From Dolomedes plantarius (lineage: Eukaryota > Arthropoda > Arachnida > Araneae > Dolomedidae), in the NCBI GenBank assembly GCA_907164885.2, contig OU015501.1, forward strand, positions 21,602,631 to 21,666,630: a DNA stretch of 64,000 nt. Direction: 5' to 3'. The translations under genes and the position numbers were made by a program. The notes beneath the pieces were generated by a model. It saw nothing but the letters and a program-made list of their open reading frames with translations. It did not search any database and was not told the DNA's origin. Shown here piece after piece: positions 12,310-25,894 of the stretch; position 1 is the first letter of the stretch, and each line of letters opens with the position of its first letter.

Positions 12310-13563
12310 ATGGCCTCTTTACAACCCCATATGGCTATAGATAAATTGACCGAGGAAAATTTCCATACCTGGGTAGCAGATATTAAATTTGTACTAATAT
12401 CTCTTAATGCGTGGGACATTGTGAATAACCGCGAAACTAAACCGATAGCAAGTGCGGAAAATTTAGCTGAGGTAAGGGACTTTGAAAGAAGAACCCGACT
12501 CGCTTTATCTACAATCTTTTTAAACCTATCCCCTGCTTTTAAGTCGGTCGTGGAACATTGTACCACCCCCCAGGACACATGGTCAACCCTAAATAGGCAT
12601 TTTCAGCCTGACAGTCGTAGCCGGCATATGCAGTTATTTACCGAACTGGTTAATTGTAAGCCCTACGCTAGCGAGAAAATTAACATGTTTGCGGCACGAA
12701 TCCGCAAGTTAAACGAAAGCCTAAAGGGAATAAATCAAGAAATAAATGAGACTTACCTCTGTTTCCAGCTAATCCGGTACTTACCATCGGAGTTTGATCA
12801 CTTAGTGCAAACTATACTTCGTTGGAAAGATGCGGAATTTAAATTTGAAGCCATTCTAACTGAACTAGTCGCCGAAGAAACCCGAATTGGCGTACAGAAA
12901 CAAGATAAGCGTGAAAACGCTACTTGCGAAACGCAGAACACCTTTTCGGGTCGGCATAATTCTCGAAGTTGGAATAAAAACAATTTCCGACCGAAAACTC
13001 CATCGAGAAGCCCTTCTCCCAACAAACAAGTCCATTTTGGGAAATACCCAAGTGGGAAATCACCGGGGCGTAGAAAATCTAAACGCTCGTTCCGGCGAAA
13101 CTCACCAAATAATGAAAAACCCCAGAGCCATTATACTGTTGAAGCCCTATTTACATCTCAGAGTAATCCAGGTGACTGGGTCGTCGACTCTGCGGCAACC
13201 CATCATTTTTGTAAGGATAAATTCCTATTTGATGGACCCCTTGAGGATGTAAATGATAGGAGCCTAGCAGTTGCTACTAGGGGAAAGCCTATCCCTATCA
13301 AACAAAGAGGGCCAGTCGGCCTACTTTGTAAGGGCGAGAAACGCGCCATTACGCTTATGCGTGCATTGTATGTACCATCTTTAAGGCGCAATATAGTTTC
13401 ATTACCCTTACTTGACGAAGATGGATTTACTTTTGAAGGGGGAAATGGACAACTCCACGTTTACGATAAAGATGGAAAAGGTTATTTCACAGCTCGCAAA
13501 CAGGGGGGAATTTTAAGAAAATTAACTGGGCTAACTGTGTTTACCATTTATCAAATAATCTAA
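12310..13563 (+). pseudogene. Copia Gag-protease polyprotein fragment
   Basis: An open frame from a good ATG (AACATGG) shortly after the leader. It contains a copia-type Gag (residues 1 to about 200, UBN2-like, with the conserved LRYLP-type core seen here as LIRYLP) and then a basic Arg/Ser/Lys-rich stretch where copia Gag normally has a CCHC zinc knuckle; no CCHC is visible. A protease with DSAATHHF follows. After about residue 402 the frame runs through the deletion junction into out-of-context RT sequence and stops. The N-terminal half shows what copy 1 lost to the gap. Confidence 0.85.
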
Positions 13564-13573
13564 TTTTACTTTT

Positions 13574-15470
13574 ACCTGCAATTTATATTTTGTAGGAAGA
13601 TCAATTAAATTAAACATAGAAAATCTGTAGACTGACTGAAGTAGTTTGTCAATAGAGCAGTTCAGTGGAGATGCGGAATTTATGCAACTGGTCGTTTATT
13701 TTTAATAATAGTTTTGACATTCTTATGTCTCATGTAATAAATAAATAAAATTCAAATTTACTAAGCAAAACCACAGTTCTCCTTAAACGATAGTTCTGTT
13801 GATGTGTTTATTATGGTTAGATAACTGAAAGTACATGGAGCAGTCATAACTATTTAACATTATTTCTGGTATTAAAAATACTAATTATTGGATATAAGTT
13901 AATTATAAAGTTTGTTATCAGAAATCCTGACTGAAGACCCTGATAAATTTATTTTTAAGTGGCTTGGTTAGTTACTTCAATCATCTTTTCTTTATAATTT
14001 TAAGAGTTAGCTTAGTTTCAACCATTCAAAGTGCCACAGCCTATTCTACAATTGCCTGCAATAGCCTATCAATCCATAACTTTTTAATTTTCAGTTTGTC
14101 TCAGTTCAGACTACTAACAGTAAATGGATAAAAACTGTTAGTGGAAAACAAACACACAATATTACTCACATTTGAAAAAAATTATAACAGGAAACACTAC
14201 AAAGTACTTAATGAAAAAAATTATAACAGGAAACACTACAAAGTACTTAATGAGGTCAGAAAGGGTAGAGCGAGCCAAGGGGCAAATTTTAGGTTCCAAT
14301 TTCAAAATGATGAATAGACAATGAGGCCTACTCATTAATATTAGGGATACAACCAGACTGAGCAGATTTCTCCTACGAATGTAGGACAGAACCATTAGCA
14401 GCTAAATATCATATACACTCAATTCTCTTTTTGCACAGGGGATACATTCCAGAGACTACCTTCCAAAAAATAACTTATGAAAAAAAAGATACATTGAACA
14501 TATAAAAATTGTAGATAGGTTCCATCCAAATATACTTAAGAAAATGTTAATTTCCATATGAATAGATTTGGATGAAATTTGGAAATTAATGAAATTTCAG
14601 TCAATTAAATCCATTATGAAATTTGGATTTAATCGACTGAACTTGAACAAATATGTAAAAGTAAATACAGAAATATGATTTTCATTATGTTAATATTGGT
14701 TATTTTTAAATTGAAAAGGTATGGCAGTCGCAAATGGTTAAAAATAAAATTTTATTAATACATACATATAACAATCCTTCAGTCATTCAGTACCATTACT
14801 AGACAAACATTCCCTTTTTCTGTTATTTTTCAATGGTGAAAAATCACTATCACTAGAAATATTGAATGGTGATATAAGTGTGAATAAAATCTCGTGCTTC
14901 TTTTGTTTCACCGATTTTGAATATAAATTTGGTTATCAGATGCTGCGATATTATTTTTGCTAGTTCTTTATATGATCTTCATAATGTGACATAATTTTTA
15001 AATCATGTTGGAATTGTACAGCTCATTCAAAACTGAAATCATTTGCAAGAAAATGATTTCCAGGTTTATTGGCTAGTTGGCTGCCTTCTAGACTTGTACT
15101 TCTTCATCATCACTACTGTAAACTAACGCAGAAACATATACATTCTCTAAAATATTCTCTGATAACATTGCACTCAGTTGTTTTTATTCATTTTAGATTT
15201 TTAAACCATGTTAAAGTAAAAGAAAAATGGTGCAAAAAAAATTGCTTCTTTTCTTGGACCATGTTATTTCAAAACCATGCAAAAAGAGAATCAGGTGTAT
15301 ATATATCTACCAGCTATTTTAAAAAATATCTTGTAAGGACAAAACTTAATACCAATTACTGGTACACATCCAATCAAGTATGTTAAAAGGCTATACCAGT
15401 GAGGAAAAATTTTGACTGTTTCAAAATTTGTTTTTCCTTCTCTTGCTACAAGTTGTCATAAGGGCAAATA
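13574..15470. other. No gene recognised; short local repeats
   Basis: AT-rich sequence. A unit of about 40 bp (AAAAAAATTATAACAGGAAA... to TACTTAATGA) is duplicated in tandem at about 14173-14253. A segment at 14560-14640 folds back on itself (TTTCAGTCAATTAAATCCA against TGGATTTAATCGACTGAA). The phrase CACAGGGGATACATTCC at 14438 is reminiscent of Tigger-type MITE ends, but I could not find a partner end. Confidence 0.4.
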
Positions 15471-16675
15471 CACTAAAGGATCAAAAGTTTCTGAACAGCC
15501 CCTATAATTAGTGAATTTTGCCATTGATGCCACAGTGTGGGCAAAAACAGGCATAAAAGGATTCAGGCAAGGTCACAACAATCATTGCCTAGCAGAAAAT
15601 GTAAAATGGGAAGAAAATGCAACCTAAATGGAATGTGGTTAAGTGATTCAGTATTACTGATGTGGAAAATGTTTGAAATTCCTGTGATGTTAGATGTGCC
15701 CTACTCCTCCATAAATTATGCCATTATGAAGTGGAAATGTAAAGGGTAACTGTGTAAAAAATGTAAACTATGACTGTATAACCAAGGCCTGGTCATTCAT
15801 GCCATCTGACAGATAGGAAACACAAGGTGTTGAACAGGGTTCTGAAACAGAACTGCAAGGAATCAGCAGAAAACATTTGTAATTAATTCCAAGGTACCTG
15901 CAGATATAAAAAAAAACATGACTATTAGTTGCCCTAAACTTTTAGTTTCCATTGTCAAAAATCCACATATAAACAAACATTAATGCAACCAATGCTTAGC
16001 ATCTTACAGTGGTGTTAAGCTCAACAGTAATGGAGCTTTGAGCAATGGCAACACATGTTATGGAGTGACAAATCATGCAACACTATCAGGCAACCTGAAA
16101 GGGAGGAGATCACCAGGTAAACATCATCTACCCAACTGTTTTGTACCAAATGTAAAATTTAGGGTGGAAGCATAATAGTTTGGAGCTGTTTCTCATGGTT
16201 AGGACTTGGCCAAAGAGTTCCTGTGAAGAAACTATGAACATAGAGGCCTATCTTGACAGTTTAGACGATTTCATGACATCCACATTGTAGCTACAAATTG
16301 GTTAGGGTCCATGCATGTTTCAGCATGATCGGGCTTTCATCCATAAAGCACATGCCATGCAGAGCTGGTGTGCTCATATGAATCTTGAGAAATTGGACTG
16401 GTATGCTCAGAGCCCAGACCTCAAAACACACAGAACATGTATGAAATGAATTGGAACATCGGCTACAAGCCAGGCCATGCTGTCCCACATCAGTGATAGC
16501 TGTTCTTTTGTACAAATAGGGAACAATTCCAATGGCAACATTAAAAAAATTGGTGGATAACCTTTCTGATAGAGTAGCAATTCTTACTGCAGCAAAAGGT
16601 ACTCATTCCATACTAATTTCTAACTTATTTTCTGATGAACCGAAGTGTAAAGGTGTCAAGATACTTTTGATCACA
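15471..16675 (+). mobile_element. Tc1-like DNA transposon, degenerate
   Basis: Bounded by TA dinucleotides (15469-15470 and 16676-16677). The ends share GATCAAAAGT within 8 to 10 bases of each terminus, the Tc1 pattern. It spans about 1.2 kb, the usual Tc1 size with short repeats, and contains transposase remains on the plus strand. Confidence 0.7.
15530..16625 (+). pseudogene. Tc1 transposase remnant
   Basis: Translated fragments match the Tc1 transposase C-terminal half: a block ending FQHDRAFIHKA at about 16319 (second catalytic Asp), then LEKLDWYAQSPDL and a NELEHRLQARP block (16380-16480), then LVDNLSDRV and an AAKG end (16545-16600). The region around 16090-16270 matches the FGGGS...VWGCFS part. 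Many stops and frameshifts make it clearly dead. Confidence 0.75.
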
Positions 16676-16677
16676 TA

Positions 16678-19012
16678 GTCTACAAGGAATAAAAGTAAAT
16701 TACTATTAAGTTCCCCTCCTTTCATTGCTGTACCAACTCTGGCAATGATGCTGGAGGTGACAGGTTTGGGTTACATGCTCAGAGCTGAGGGCTACTCTCC
16801 CCCATATAAAAAATACAATACTAGTAAAAAATATAATAAACCAACTTTAGAATCTGTACCATTTTGTTATTTTGCAGTATTATATCTGACTATGAATAGA
16901 TAGAACAAGCAGTAATAAAATTTTATTGATAGCCCATTAGCCTTTTTTCTCCATATTGTAAGTTTGAAGTGCTTTTCAAAATACTTAAAAGTTAAAAAAT
17001 TTTGTCTAAGAGGAAACATGCAGAACACAAGGAGCCATGCACAAAAAAAATTTCAATATCAGACATTGCTAAAATACAAATAATTATGATCCACTTGGTT
17101 TTCTGAAGTTAAAAAACGCATAAAACTTGACAAAGCACCATATTTATGAGAAACATCATTAAATATAGATATTACATAACGTGCATTTTTCTATACAGGA
17201 AACTATTGTGTAAATAGTTTTGCTCTTGTTAATGGACTTATTGGCCTGACATAGCCCTGCACAAGGAAGAAATGAGACAGTAACTATGTGTAGGATAGAA
17301 ATAACTTTGTATTTTTACTTGTGATAGACCATTGTTTCTAAGTATCAGGCTGCATTAGTTAGACTGTCCAAGTCAAAACGAAATAGGCAGTAAGCATGCT
17401 TTCGGCTCAGACAGTGTCTCCAATGGGTTATTAGTAGTTGATATTTCTAGTAATAGTCTCCTTTTTCACCAATTTCTAAGGGAATATTCCCTTTGTCAAT
17501 GATGGATAAAAATATGGAAACAACATTTTCGAGACATATCACAGACCATAACTACATAAAAAAATATTTTTTATAGTTTTTTTTACTAGAACGACAACTT
17601 TTTCAATAATAAATGTCAATTTTATATTAGAATATCATAAGTTTTATTTATTAATAAATTCCTTTATACTCTTATTTTATTGAAAAAGATAAATAAGCTA
17701 TGTTATATGTAATTGGACGAATAGCGCGAAGGGTGAGGTTTAAGAACCAGTCCTACCCACTTACCATGCAAATGGCTGGAATAAACAAAAATGGTACCAA
17801 GGTTGGCTTAGCAAGCAGGCACACAGATAAGGAAGCTCTTTCCATTTTCTTTGATAGAAAAGCGCTATAATAATGTAAACTAGAAATGCAAATCAATAAA
17901 CAAAATTTTAAAATGCTAAAAAAAATAAATATAAACACTGAGCCCTAAGCTCATCAGCGACAGGAGGGCTCCTGTGAAATTTCAAAAGGGGTTTCACTTA
18001 CTGGCAGCCAGACTTGATGAAAGACAGAAAAACAAATATCATGGCTTTTAAAAGCCATGATCTAATGAGTTAGCTACTGAGCAATCAATCTGATCTGAAT
18101 GACTAATAGCAAGCTACTATTATTATTTTCAGTTCAACAATTGCAGTAATTTATAACAATTTAAAATGATCTTATGGTTTAGCTAGACAGATAAAGAAAA
18201 AAAAGGCTACCCACTAAAACATTCCAGAGATAAAATCGCAAATCTGGCTACTATTCCTACCGTACCCCCAGAATGACAAAGGGAAAACACTTACCTTACT
18301 GCAAAAAGACAGGTGCAGAGGGAATTTATTAATGTATTGTCTGTGATATTAATTTTACATGATGTATTTGTGAGTAGTATGAGTTGAAATTCCACTTGTC
18401 TACTGTTACACATAGAAATCAAAAAGAAAAGAAAAAGAAGAAGAAATGTATTGTAATAACTTTGCTTGTAATCAGAAATAAATACAGAAAGGAAAAAGTC
18501 GACTGGAACCGGAAACGGCCAGCTCGAAAATTTAATTTGTTTTAGACCTCCAAGTAGAGAGTCTGTTGCCACGGATATGGCTAGGCAATAACTATGTTAT
18601 TTATGAACTTAAGTTGTTTTGTTTAGTTAATGTGACTTATATATATAACCTTGCCGTTTATGCATTCGCAGTGGTCGGCATGATTTATGAATTACCTTAC
18701 TGCAAAATTCCAAACAAAACACATTTAGGGTCTGAATGGCTAATACTTGGCTGTAAACAGTGAAATCCCAAGTAGTATATCAAGGTCCAATTCAAACAGA
18801 AAACTGAACATCTTTTTCACATGCACCGCCCTTGGCAACAAGTTGGTGCCAAAAGTTTTTGACGCCAACTTGACGAAAGTTGGCATAAAAAGTTTTTGAT
18901 GCCAACTTTTCCCTATTCCGCATACCTGTTAGGCCTATATTGCAAAATGTAAACAAAAGCATCAATAATGACCAGGAAATAACATATAAGTTAAAAACAA
19001 ACTTACCGTTGA
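16678..19012. other. No gene recognised
   Basis: AT-rich sequence with only short open frames. At 18838-18920 a GCCAACTT/AAGTTGGCA word is repeated several times in both orientations (near AAAAGTTTTTGA), a small complex inverted repeat. Nothing else supported. Confidence 0.4.
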
Positions 19013-19288
19013 TGTATTAAACTTCAAAAAACATAACAGAAATTCCCGGCCGGTGGTTTGTAGCCGTCACTAATATATCTTCCGCTGGCTGTATTAAACT
19101 TCCAAAAACATTACAGAAATCCACTGCTGGTGATTTGTAGCCGTCACTAATATAGCTTCCGCTGACTGTATTAAACTTCTAAAAACATTACAGAAATCCC
19201 CCGCCGGTGGTTTGTAGCCATCACTAATATATCTTCTGCTGGCTGTATTAAACTTCCAAAAACATTACAGAAATCCCAATCCTAACAT
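19013..19288. repeat. Tandem repeat, about 77-bp unit, 3.5 copies
   Basis: The block starting TATTAAACTTC recurs at 19015, 19092, 19168 and 19245, each followed by AAAAACATTACAGAAATCC, a GGTGGTTTGTAGCC segment and CACTAATATA. Copies differ by scattered substitutions. Confidence 0.85.
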
Positions 19289-20834
19289 TACACAATATCC
19301 TCCGCTGATATTTACAAACTACATCCTTTATCAACATGGCTGCCATCAGAAATCTCATAAACAACTCACAGTCAAAAAACTTTCAATTTAATCCCAGCAA
19401 CAACAGAACACGATTAAACATCCATTCAAACTGGGTTGCCAGACAAAATCGCATGGTTTCCACACCATACACAAAATCGCCAAGCTTGGCCGGAAGTTAC
19501 GTCCACGCGCAAACACAAAATCGCCAAGCTTGGAATGCAGTGCGTCAGCAAAAGCTGTACCCAGAAAACATTGAGAAAACTTAGGTATACATTTCCAATT
19601 GGATGAAATCCTATTTGCTCAAGACTTGTATGACACCAAAATATGGCTGCTATTTTTGACAGCATTCTACGATGCTGAAACAGTTAATAATAGCTCAGTA
19701 CTTCCTATAGAAGCAAAAAAAACACTTAATGACAATGGACAGTAATCAGACCTTTGCTTCATAAAAAAAAGTCACATTTATAATAATATAGATACATAAG
19801 CTAATGAACATGGCACCTAAAACTAGGAGAGGTGATAAAATTTCTACAAGAGTACTAAAAATTTCATTTGTGTACATAATACACATTCATCGATAAAGAC
19901 ACTGAAATCTATTTGGAGACTAAAACATTAATAATAATCCAAATTTCTCTTTAATATTGCCTGGTTTATTTTATTAAGAATTACAGTTATCTTTTGCTAC
20001 ATAACAGAGTTAAACATTCCAGTCTTTCTTGACTATTTGCTAAAGGTAAGATATGCATACAGCAGAGGCTGTAAATTCAAATCATGAACGATTTAATTTC
20101 TTCGAGAAACCAAGAATAATTCAGAGACACCCACAATACTTTCTAAGTTGAAAGTACACGTGGGTTTTAAATGTGATACTTTGCGACACATTCACCAACA
20201 AACATTGCAAACAAAGGACATCTTAAAAAACTTAAATCTCTTCGAACACAGAACTGACGATAATTTGTGAATTCTGAACTTTGGCTAGAAGCAGCTGAAC
20301 AAAATTTATAACTTGCCGAAGCAAACAGATGATTCACAACTTAGAGTAATACAAATTAATATAATTACTATAAAAGTATATTATTCATATAGAAACATAT
20401 CCCGAATATACGGCTACAGTGCTGAAACTATTTTTACAAGAAGACATTGAAACAATAATGACAAAAACAACATTTACACGTATGAGGGAAAAAAAGGCGT
20501 TGGCGAAAAGTGAATAATTTTTAGCGGTATTAAATTAAAACAGGCACAGCGACACCATATTTACTCTACTATGCTCTTTAAAAAGTAAATCCGCTTTCTG
20601 TTCCTTTCTTCAAAAATTTCCGGCTCAACAGAAAAGCGTAACATATTTAACAACACTAAGCATGAAACAAGTCAATAAAAACATCAACATGTGCTTTTTT
20701 TGAAAAAGGAAAAGATTTCGATGAGATAAACAGGAATGAGCGTTTCTCGGACAAATCATGCGAATATGAATCAAATGACTACATGGACAATGGACTACAT
20801 GGACATGGACAAAAATATTTCATGAGGTGCCTAA
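19289..20834. other. No gene recognised
   Basis: Contains a small duplication of ACAAAATCGCCAAGCTTGG at 19469 and 19515. Short open frames here (for example 19336-19584) overlap that repeat and have no recognisable domain, so they are not called. Confidence 0.4.
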
Positions 20835-22045
20835 TACGCGGTCGAAGTGGTGACGTCACGTCCGCCATTAGGGCACCTCCGCAATGGCGGCCTATGTTAT
20901 TCTCCCATAGGACGGAAAACAAATATTAATATCTCTTAAACTAATGAATATTATCTCCCTGCACGTCCTGAAATCGATGAAGGAGCCAAAAATACCCTAC
21001 CTCAAAAATTGAGGAATGTGATTTCGTACAGGAATAAGAGCAAATGGTGTTTTAAAATGTCATTTCGGTAAGCCTATCGATGTGAAACATAGGCTTAGAT
21101 GAAGTGATACTTTTTTATTTAGTGTTTGTGAATAGTTTTATATGTTGTTTCTGTCTATGTGGATATTCTAACATAATCTAAGATGAATTGGTAAGTAGAT
21201 TTTATTCCCAGTAACACTGATTTATCCCTAGTGCCATTGTGTTTACAATTTGAATGTGTCGCTGATGGTAACGGTATTAAAATGTCACTTTCGATAAACA
21301 TTATTACTGTAAAACTACGTATGTACCTTATTGTTCATTCGATTTTCCTCAAATATTTGTATGGTAACATTCTTAAAGCACTATAATCCACTTTGCAGAA
21401 TGAAAGGGTTCTTGAAGTTGATATATTGGCTAGTAAAGTATACTGTATTGTTGTTGTTTTTTATGTATTAGATGTATGCTTTTATTAATTTCTTTACCTG
21501 TGTACTTGATTCCCTTCCCTTAAAACTGAATGGGTGTCTGAGTAGGATAGATTTAAGTCAATCTGTTCTATGTCAGATTTCTTTTCAGTTAAATCCATGA
21601 AACTATAAGATTACTAACAGACTTTATGGCTAAGTATTTTTTCAGCCATTGATTTCATGCATCCTTTTTGTTGCTGGCTGGTTTTATGATGGGATTATTT
21701 TATTTAGTATTAGTGTGTTATCAACCTTAGTTTAATGCAGTACTCTTAAAGTATGAAGCATGAAATAATTGATTTCTTTTGCATTGTACTTATATCATAC
21801 AGTTAGTAGAAGTGATACTCATCAAATTCTTTATTTAATGTTTATTAACAGTTTATTTTTATGTTGTATCTGTTTATGTGAATAATGTAACATTCAGTAA
21901 GTAGATGTTTTTCCGAATAATATGCCTGTTAAAGCTTACTTATTATTGTTTTGAATTATAAATATTGATAAGTAGTGTTTGGTAACATTGTTTCAGTTAT
22001 GTATTCTTTATAACTCTTTATGCTTCATAAATAACAGACTTTCAT
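20835..22045 (+). repeat. Left long terminal inverted repeat of the THAP element
   Basis: Matches the reverse complement of about 25895-27114 almost throughout. Examples are the stretch ATGAATATTATCTCCCTGCA near 20944 and the GTTTGGTAACATTGTTTCAG stretch near 21978. Scattered mismatches and small indels show that the two copies have aged apart. Beyond about 22045 similarity fades into the AT microsatellite. Confidence 0.8.
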
Positions 22046-22157
22046 GGCTGTGTTTTTTTTGTTTTTTTTTCAGCCATTGATTTCATGTATCCATTTTGTT
22101 ACTGGTTGGTGTTAAGACAGATCTGTTTTATTTAATGTTAGAGTGTTATCAATTACT

Positions 22158-22193
<36 letters not shown>

Positions 22194-22930
22194 ATATATA
22201 TAAACATATAAATAAATACTCATATATATTCTTATAAATACATACACAATGTATGTTTTATATATATGAGGATCTCGGGGCGGGGGGGGGGGGGGTAAAA
22301 AATGATTACCCATATCTCTCCCCACATGATGGTGAAAGTTCATCAGAACTTGTGCAGGTACATTTTGCAGATTGTATGTAGATATGTTTGACACCATTGT
22401 CTGCAATATTGTTTGTAACTATTTACATATGTTAATGTAAAATGCTTATTAGGACAGTATTTTACTAATGTATTGTACCATTATTAGGCATTATATGGAT
22501 AATGTTTTTGTCTTTTTACAATGTTGACACTGTTTGCACTCATTATTTTTAAGTCACTTAAATGAAAAGATATTACTGTCTGCTAATCACATTATGAATT
22601 TTTACAATATAAAAAGTGCACAATTTCTTGTGCAAAAAAAAAAAGCAGTGGCCATCCCATCTTCATTCTTTAACTGCTATTGCATGTAAACAATTATAAC
22701 CCTCATATTTATAGCTACATTAAATTGTTCAGTGTGTTAAAATTGTAATAAATGTTGATTTTATTACTTTTTCTCTTAATGACATTTTTAAGGAGGGTAT
22801 TATGTACAAAAAATGTTTAACAACAAGTTTTGCAATTTGAAATATGTAATAGCAAATATTTTATGAAAATATAAATCTGTTTATCTCTAAACTACAATAA
22901 TGTGGTTTATCACTTTTTACCCCCAAGGTC

Positions 22931-22999
<69 letters not shown>

Positions 23000-23185
23000 G
23001 TATAAACAGTTGATTCTTTTTCAATCGTTTTTATATCGTTAAAGTCTGTACATCTTTGTTGGTTTAAAATGTAGCATTATTTAATAAGTAAAGATTATAA
23101 AATTCATTTGTCCATGTTTTGAGGGAATAATGTGTTTATCATTTAGATGTTTAATACAGGTGTTTTTTTTTTTTTAAGTTAAAAA

Positions 23186-24987
23186 ATGGTCATATGCTTT
23201 GCTGCAGACTGCAAGTATAAAATGGTTAAAATCATTGTTCCTTCTACCGCTTTCCAAAGGATGTAAAGCACGCTCTTTGGACCTGAATGGCAAAGTAAGT
23301 TTGAAAATAGAAGTTTTAATATTCTCATTTTTAATTTATGAGTACATTTTTCCACATATGTTAATTTCACATTTCTTGGTCTCCATGTTATAGTAAATCT
23401 ATGGTATTCAATAGCTATTTAATTTTTTTAAATGTTTTAGATGATACATACTGAATTTTTGTTGTATTTAAGCTTTAAAAAATTCTTAATTTAGGATGAA
23501 ATTTTTTTTTTATTTAGAAAAATTTTCAGGACTTCTATTATAAACAGAAATCTACAATAGTTTCTTTGTCTTAAATTTTATAGTTATTGTTTGTCAAATT
23601 GTCTGCAAACCAAATAATAATAGATTTTTTTGTATGAAAATATATATGGAGCGAACATGTAGGTTAGATTCATAAAATTAGTGAGCTTCAATTCAGTGAT
23701 ACGAGGGAAACCGAATAATTATAATTTTAAATGTATATGTAATAAATAAAACATGCAAATGTTTTAAAGTTTATTGATCTTGGTATTTTTCAGGCATAGT
23801 GACAGAAAACCTGGTAGAGATTCCAGATTATATAGCTACCATTTTAAAGGAGGGGATAAAAGAAATAATCCAACAATTTTTGACAGTAATAAAGTGCAAC
23901 AAATTAAACTTCCTGCTCATAAAGGAAAGAAGTAAATGTGTTTTTAATAACAGCTTTTTTAATTTCACATGTTTTCTTTACAATAAGTACTAAATGTACT
24001 TGATTCTCAGAACTGAGGACATAGTCATTTTATACATTGAAATTAAACATGAGAGAAGGAGGATAACGCATCTGATCCAAATTACAAGTAATTTTATTGT
24101 TTATGTTATGTAGTAGTATTATAGATAATATATTAATCTCATAAATAATTAAAACTTCTATTTGTTGTACTTAGCTTTTCACAAATCAAATTCACGTTTT
24201 TAACAATAAATTTATTATGAGTTTTCTTAATGTTCATTTATGCTGTTATTTAATATTCTTAGTATTATTCCTTTAGAAAACAGTGTGCTGTGATGAAGAA
24301 CATTGAAGGTGTTAAAGATAAAGGTAGAGTGGATGTGGTAAAAGTAGAGATAGACCAACTAAAGGAAAAAAATAAAGAGCTGCAGTTATTGTTGGCAGCA
24401 AAAAATGTGAAATTTCAATTTTCTCAAATCAGTGAGAATGACAGTTTAGTGCTAATGTCAATAATAAAATTCAACATTCAATAAACAACCCTGACTTCCC
24501 TAATTGCTACTTTTTAATAAACATGACAGAAATATTTATTGAAAATCTCTGCAAAGGCTCAGAGGTGAACTTTTTCACAGTATAAGAAAAGGCAAACTTT
24601 AAAAGGATTGATAGCCTAGCTCCTAATGGTGCAATTTGTTTCATTAGTAAATTGTGGCCAGGATCTACTTCTGATAAAACCATTTTCAAGGAATGTGGTT
24701 TAATAAAATTGTGGAATCCTGGAGATATAATATTAACAGATAAAGGTTTTTTAATACTTGACCTATTGCCTCAAGGTGTATCAGTAAATATTCCCCCATT
24801 CTTAACGAATCCACAATTCACAGAAAGTGAGGATAAATTTACCACTAAATTAAAACATATACATGTTCATGTTGAACGAGCTATACAAAGAATAAAAAGT
24901 TTTCAAATTCTTGATAACATCTCATATTATTTTAATCAATACGCTTCAGTAAGTTTTCAAGTTTGTGCCACTTTGGTAAATTTGTAA
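23186..24987 (+). pseudogene. THAP-domain DDE_4-type transposase, fragmented
   Basis: The first segment (23186-23300) encodes a THAP start (MVICFAADC) and, one frame over, FYRFPKDVK, the diagnostic THAP core. The segment 23788-23930 encodes the THAP end (RLYSYHFKGG...NPTIF). 24290-24460 is a charged coiled-coil-like stretch ending in an FSQISENDSLV block. 24652-24987 encodes the transposase C-terminal half: STSDKTIFKECGL, the catalytic Asp in LTDKGF, and the catalytic Glu in HVERAIQRIK. The N-terminal half of the catalytic domain is missing between 24485 and 24650. Frame breaks and the deletion make it a pseudogene. Confidence 0.75.
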
Positions 24988-25894
24988 AATCCAGTGATGA
25001 AAAAATAAAATCTTTTTGTTTATATCTTAACATGTTTTTGTTTAATCCCTTTGGTGAGTTTTTTTAGATAAAAAGTTTACAGTTTCCAGTACATGTATTT
25101 TAATAATAACTATGCTTTAACCATTTATTTGCATTTGAAGGTTACACATAAATTCTGAGTTATGTTTTGAAATCTCTTCATTTTGGTCACTTTATTTAAA
25201 ATGTTACTCAAAATACGGAAAGTCAAGTTTTACAGAACTTATATCACATTCCATTCATAGTGTGAAAGAAAGAACACAGAAATCCCATTATAGAATTTTT
25301 ATTAAAAATACAAAAAAAATATAGATATACATTAACAACAGAAATGAAAAAACAATTTAAAAAGAATAACGAGACAAAACAAAATGTACGGGTTATAATC
25401 TTTCTCATAGGTCTATATTTGGCAAAAAGGTATACATATAAATTAACATCAGAAATTAATATAATTTAATATGAAAAGGAAAAACAATTATCTTAATTAC
25501 TACCATAAAATATAAATATTAAAGAAACAAAATGTTACTACATGTACAACTTACTGTCACATTATATATCTGTCTCTCATAGAGGATTGAACTTTAGATA
25601 AATTCAAGCTGTTTCCAGGATTGTTATCAAACAACTGAATATCACTAGCCAGAGCTTTTTCTCCTCTGTCTATGAAACTTTTTTGATTGTTAAAAGGTGA
25701 AAATTTCAAACCAGGATATCATGATGAAGTGTCTTGTATAAATTAATGAAATAAAGAAGAAAAACATGACTATGAATTTGAACAAAAAATGTTACAGTTG
25801 AAACAAATTACGAAACGTTAAAAATAAACACTACTTCATTTAAAAAAAAATAAATGAGAATGTTGCAGCAATCAGTTTATTTTTTTTTTGTCTG
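24988..25894. other. Non-coding interior of the THAP element
   Basis: AT-rich sequence between the transposase remnant and the right inverted repeat. No coding signal seen. Confidence 0.5.

Larger units (their letters stand above)
12014..13573 (+). mobile_element. Ty1/copia copy 2, internally deleted and 3'-truncated
   Basis: Uses the LTR at 11100-12013 as its 5' LTR. A leader and primer binding site lead into gag at 12310. At about 13515 the sequence jumps from the protease/integrase junction to a segment equivalent to copy 1 around 9285, so about 2.1 kb is deleted, with a shared AATTTT at the junction. Homology to copy 1 stops at about 13573 and no 3' LTR follows. Confidence 0.85.

Noticed and set aside
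14430..14560. Tigger-type MITE end
   Set aside because: One end-like phrase only; no inverted partner or target duplication found.
19336..19584. 82-residue frame
   Set aside because: Contains an internal DNA duplication, has no recognisable domain and no promoter evidence.
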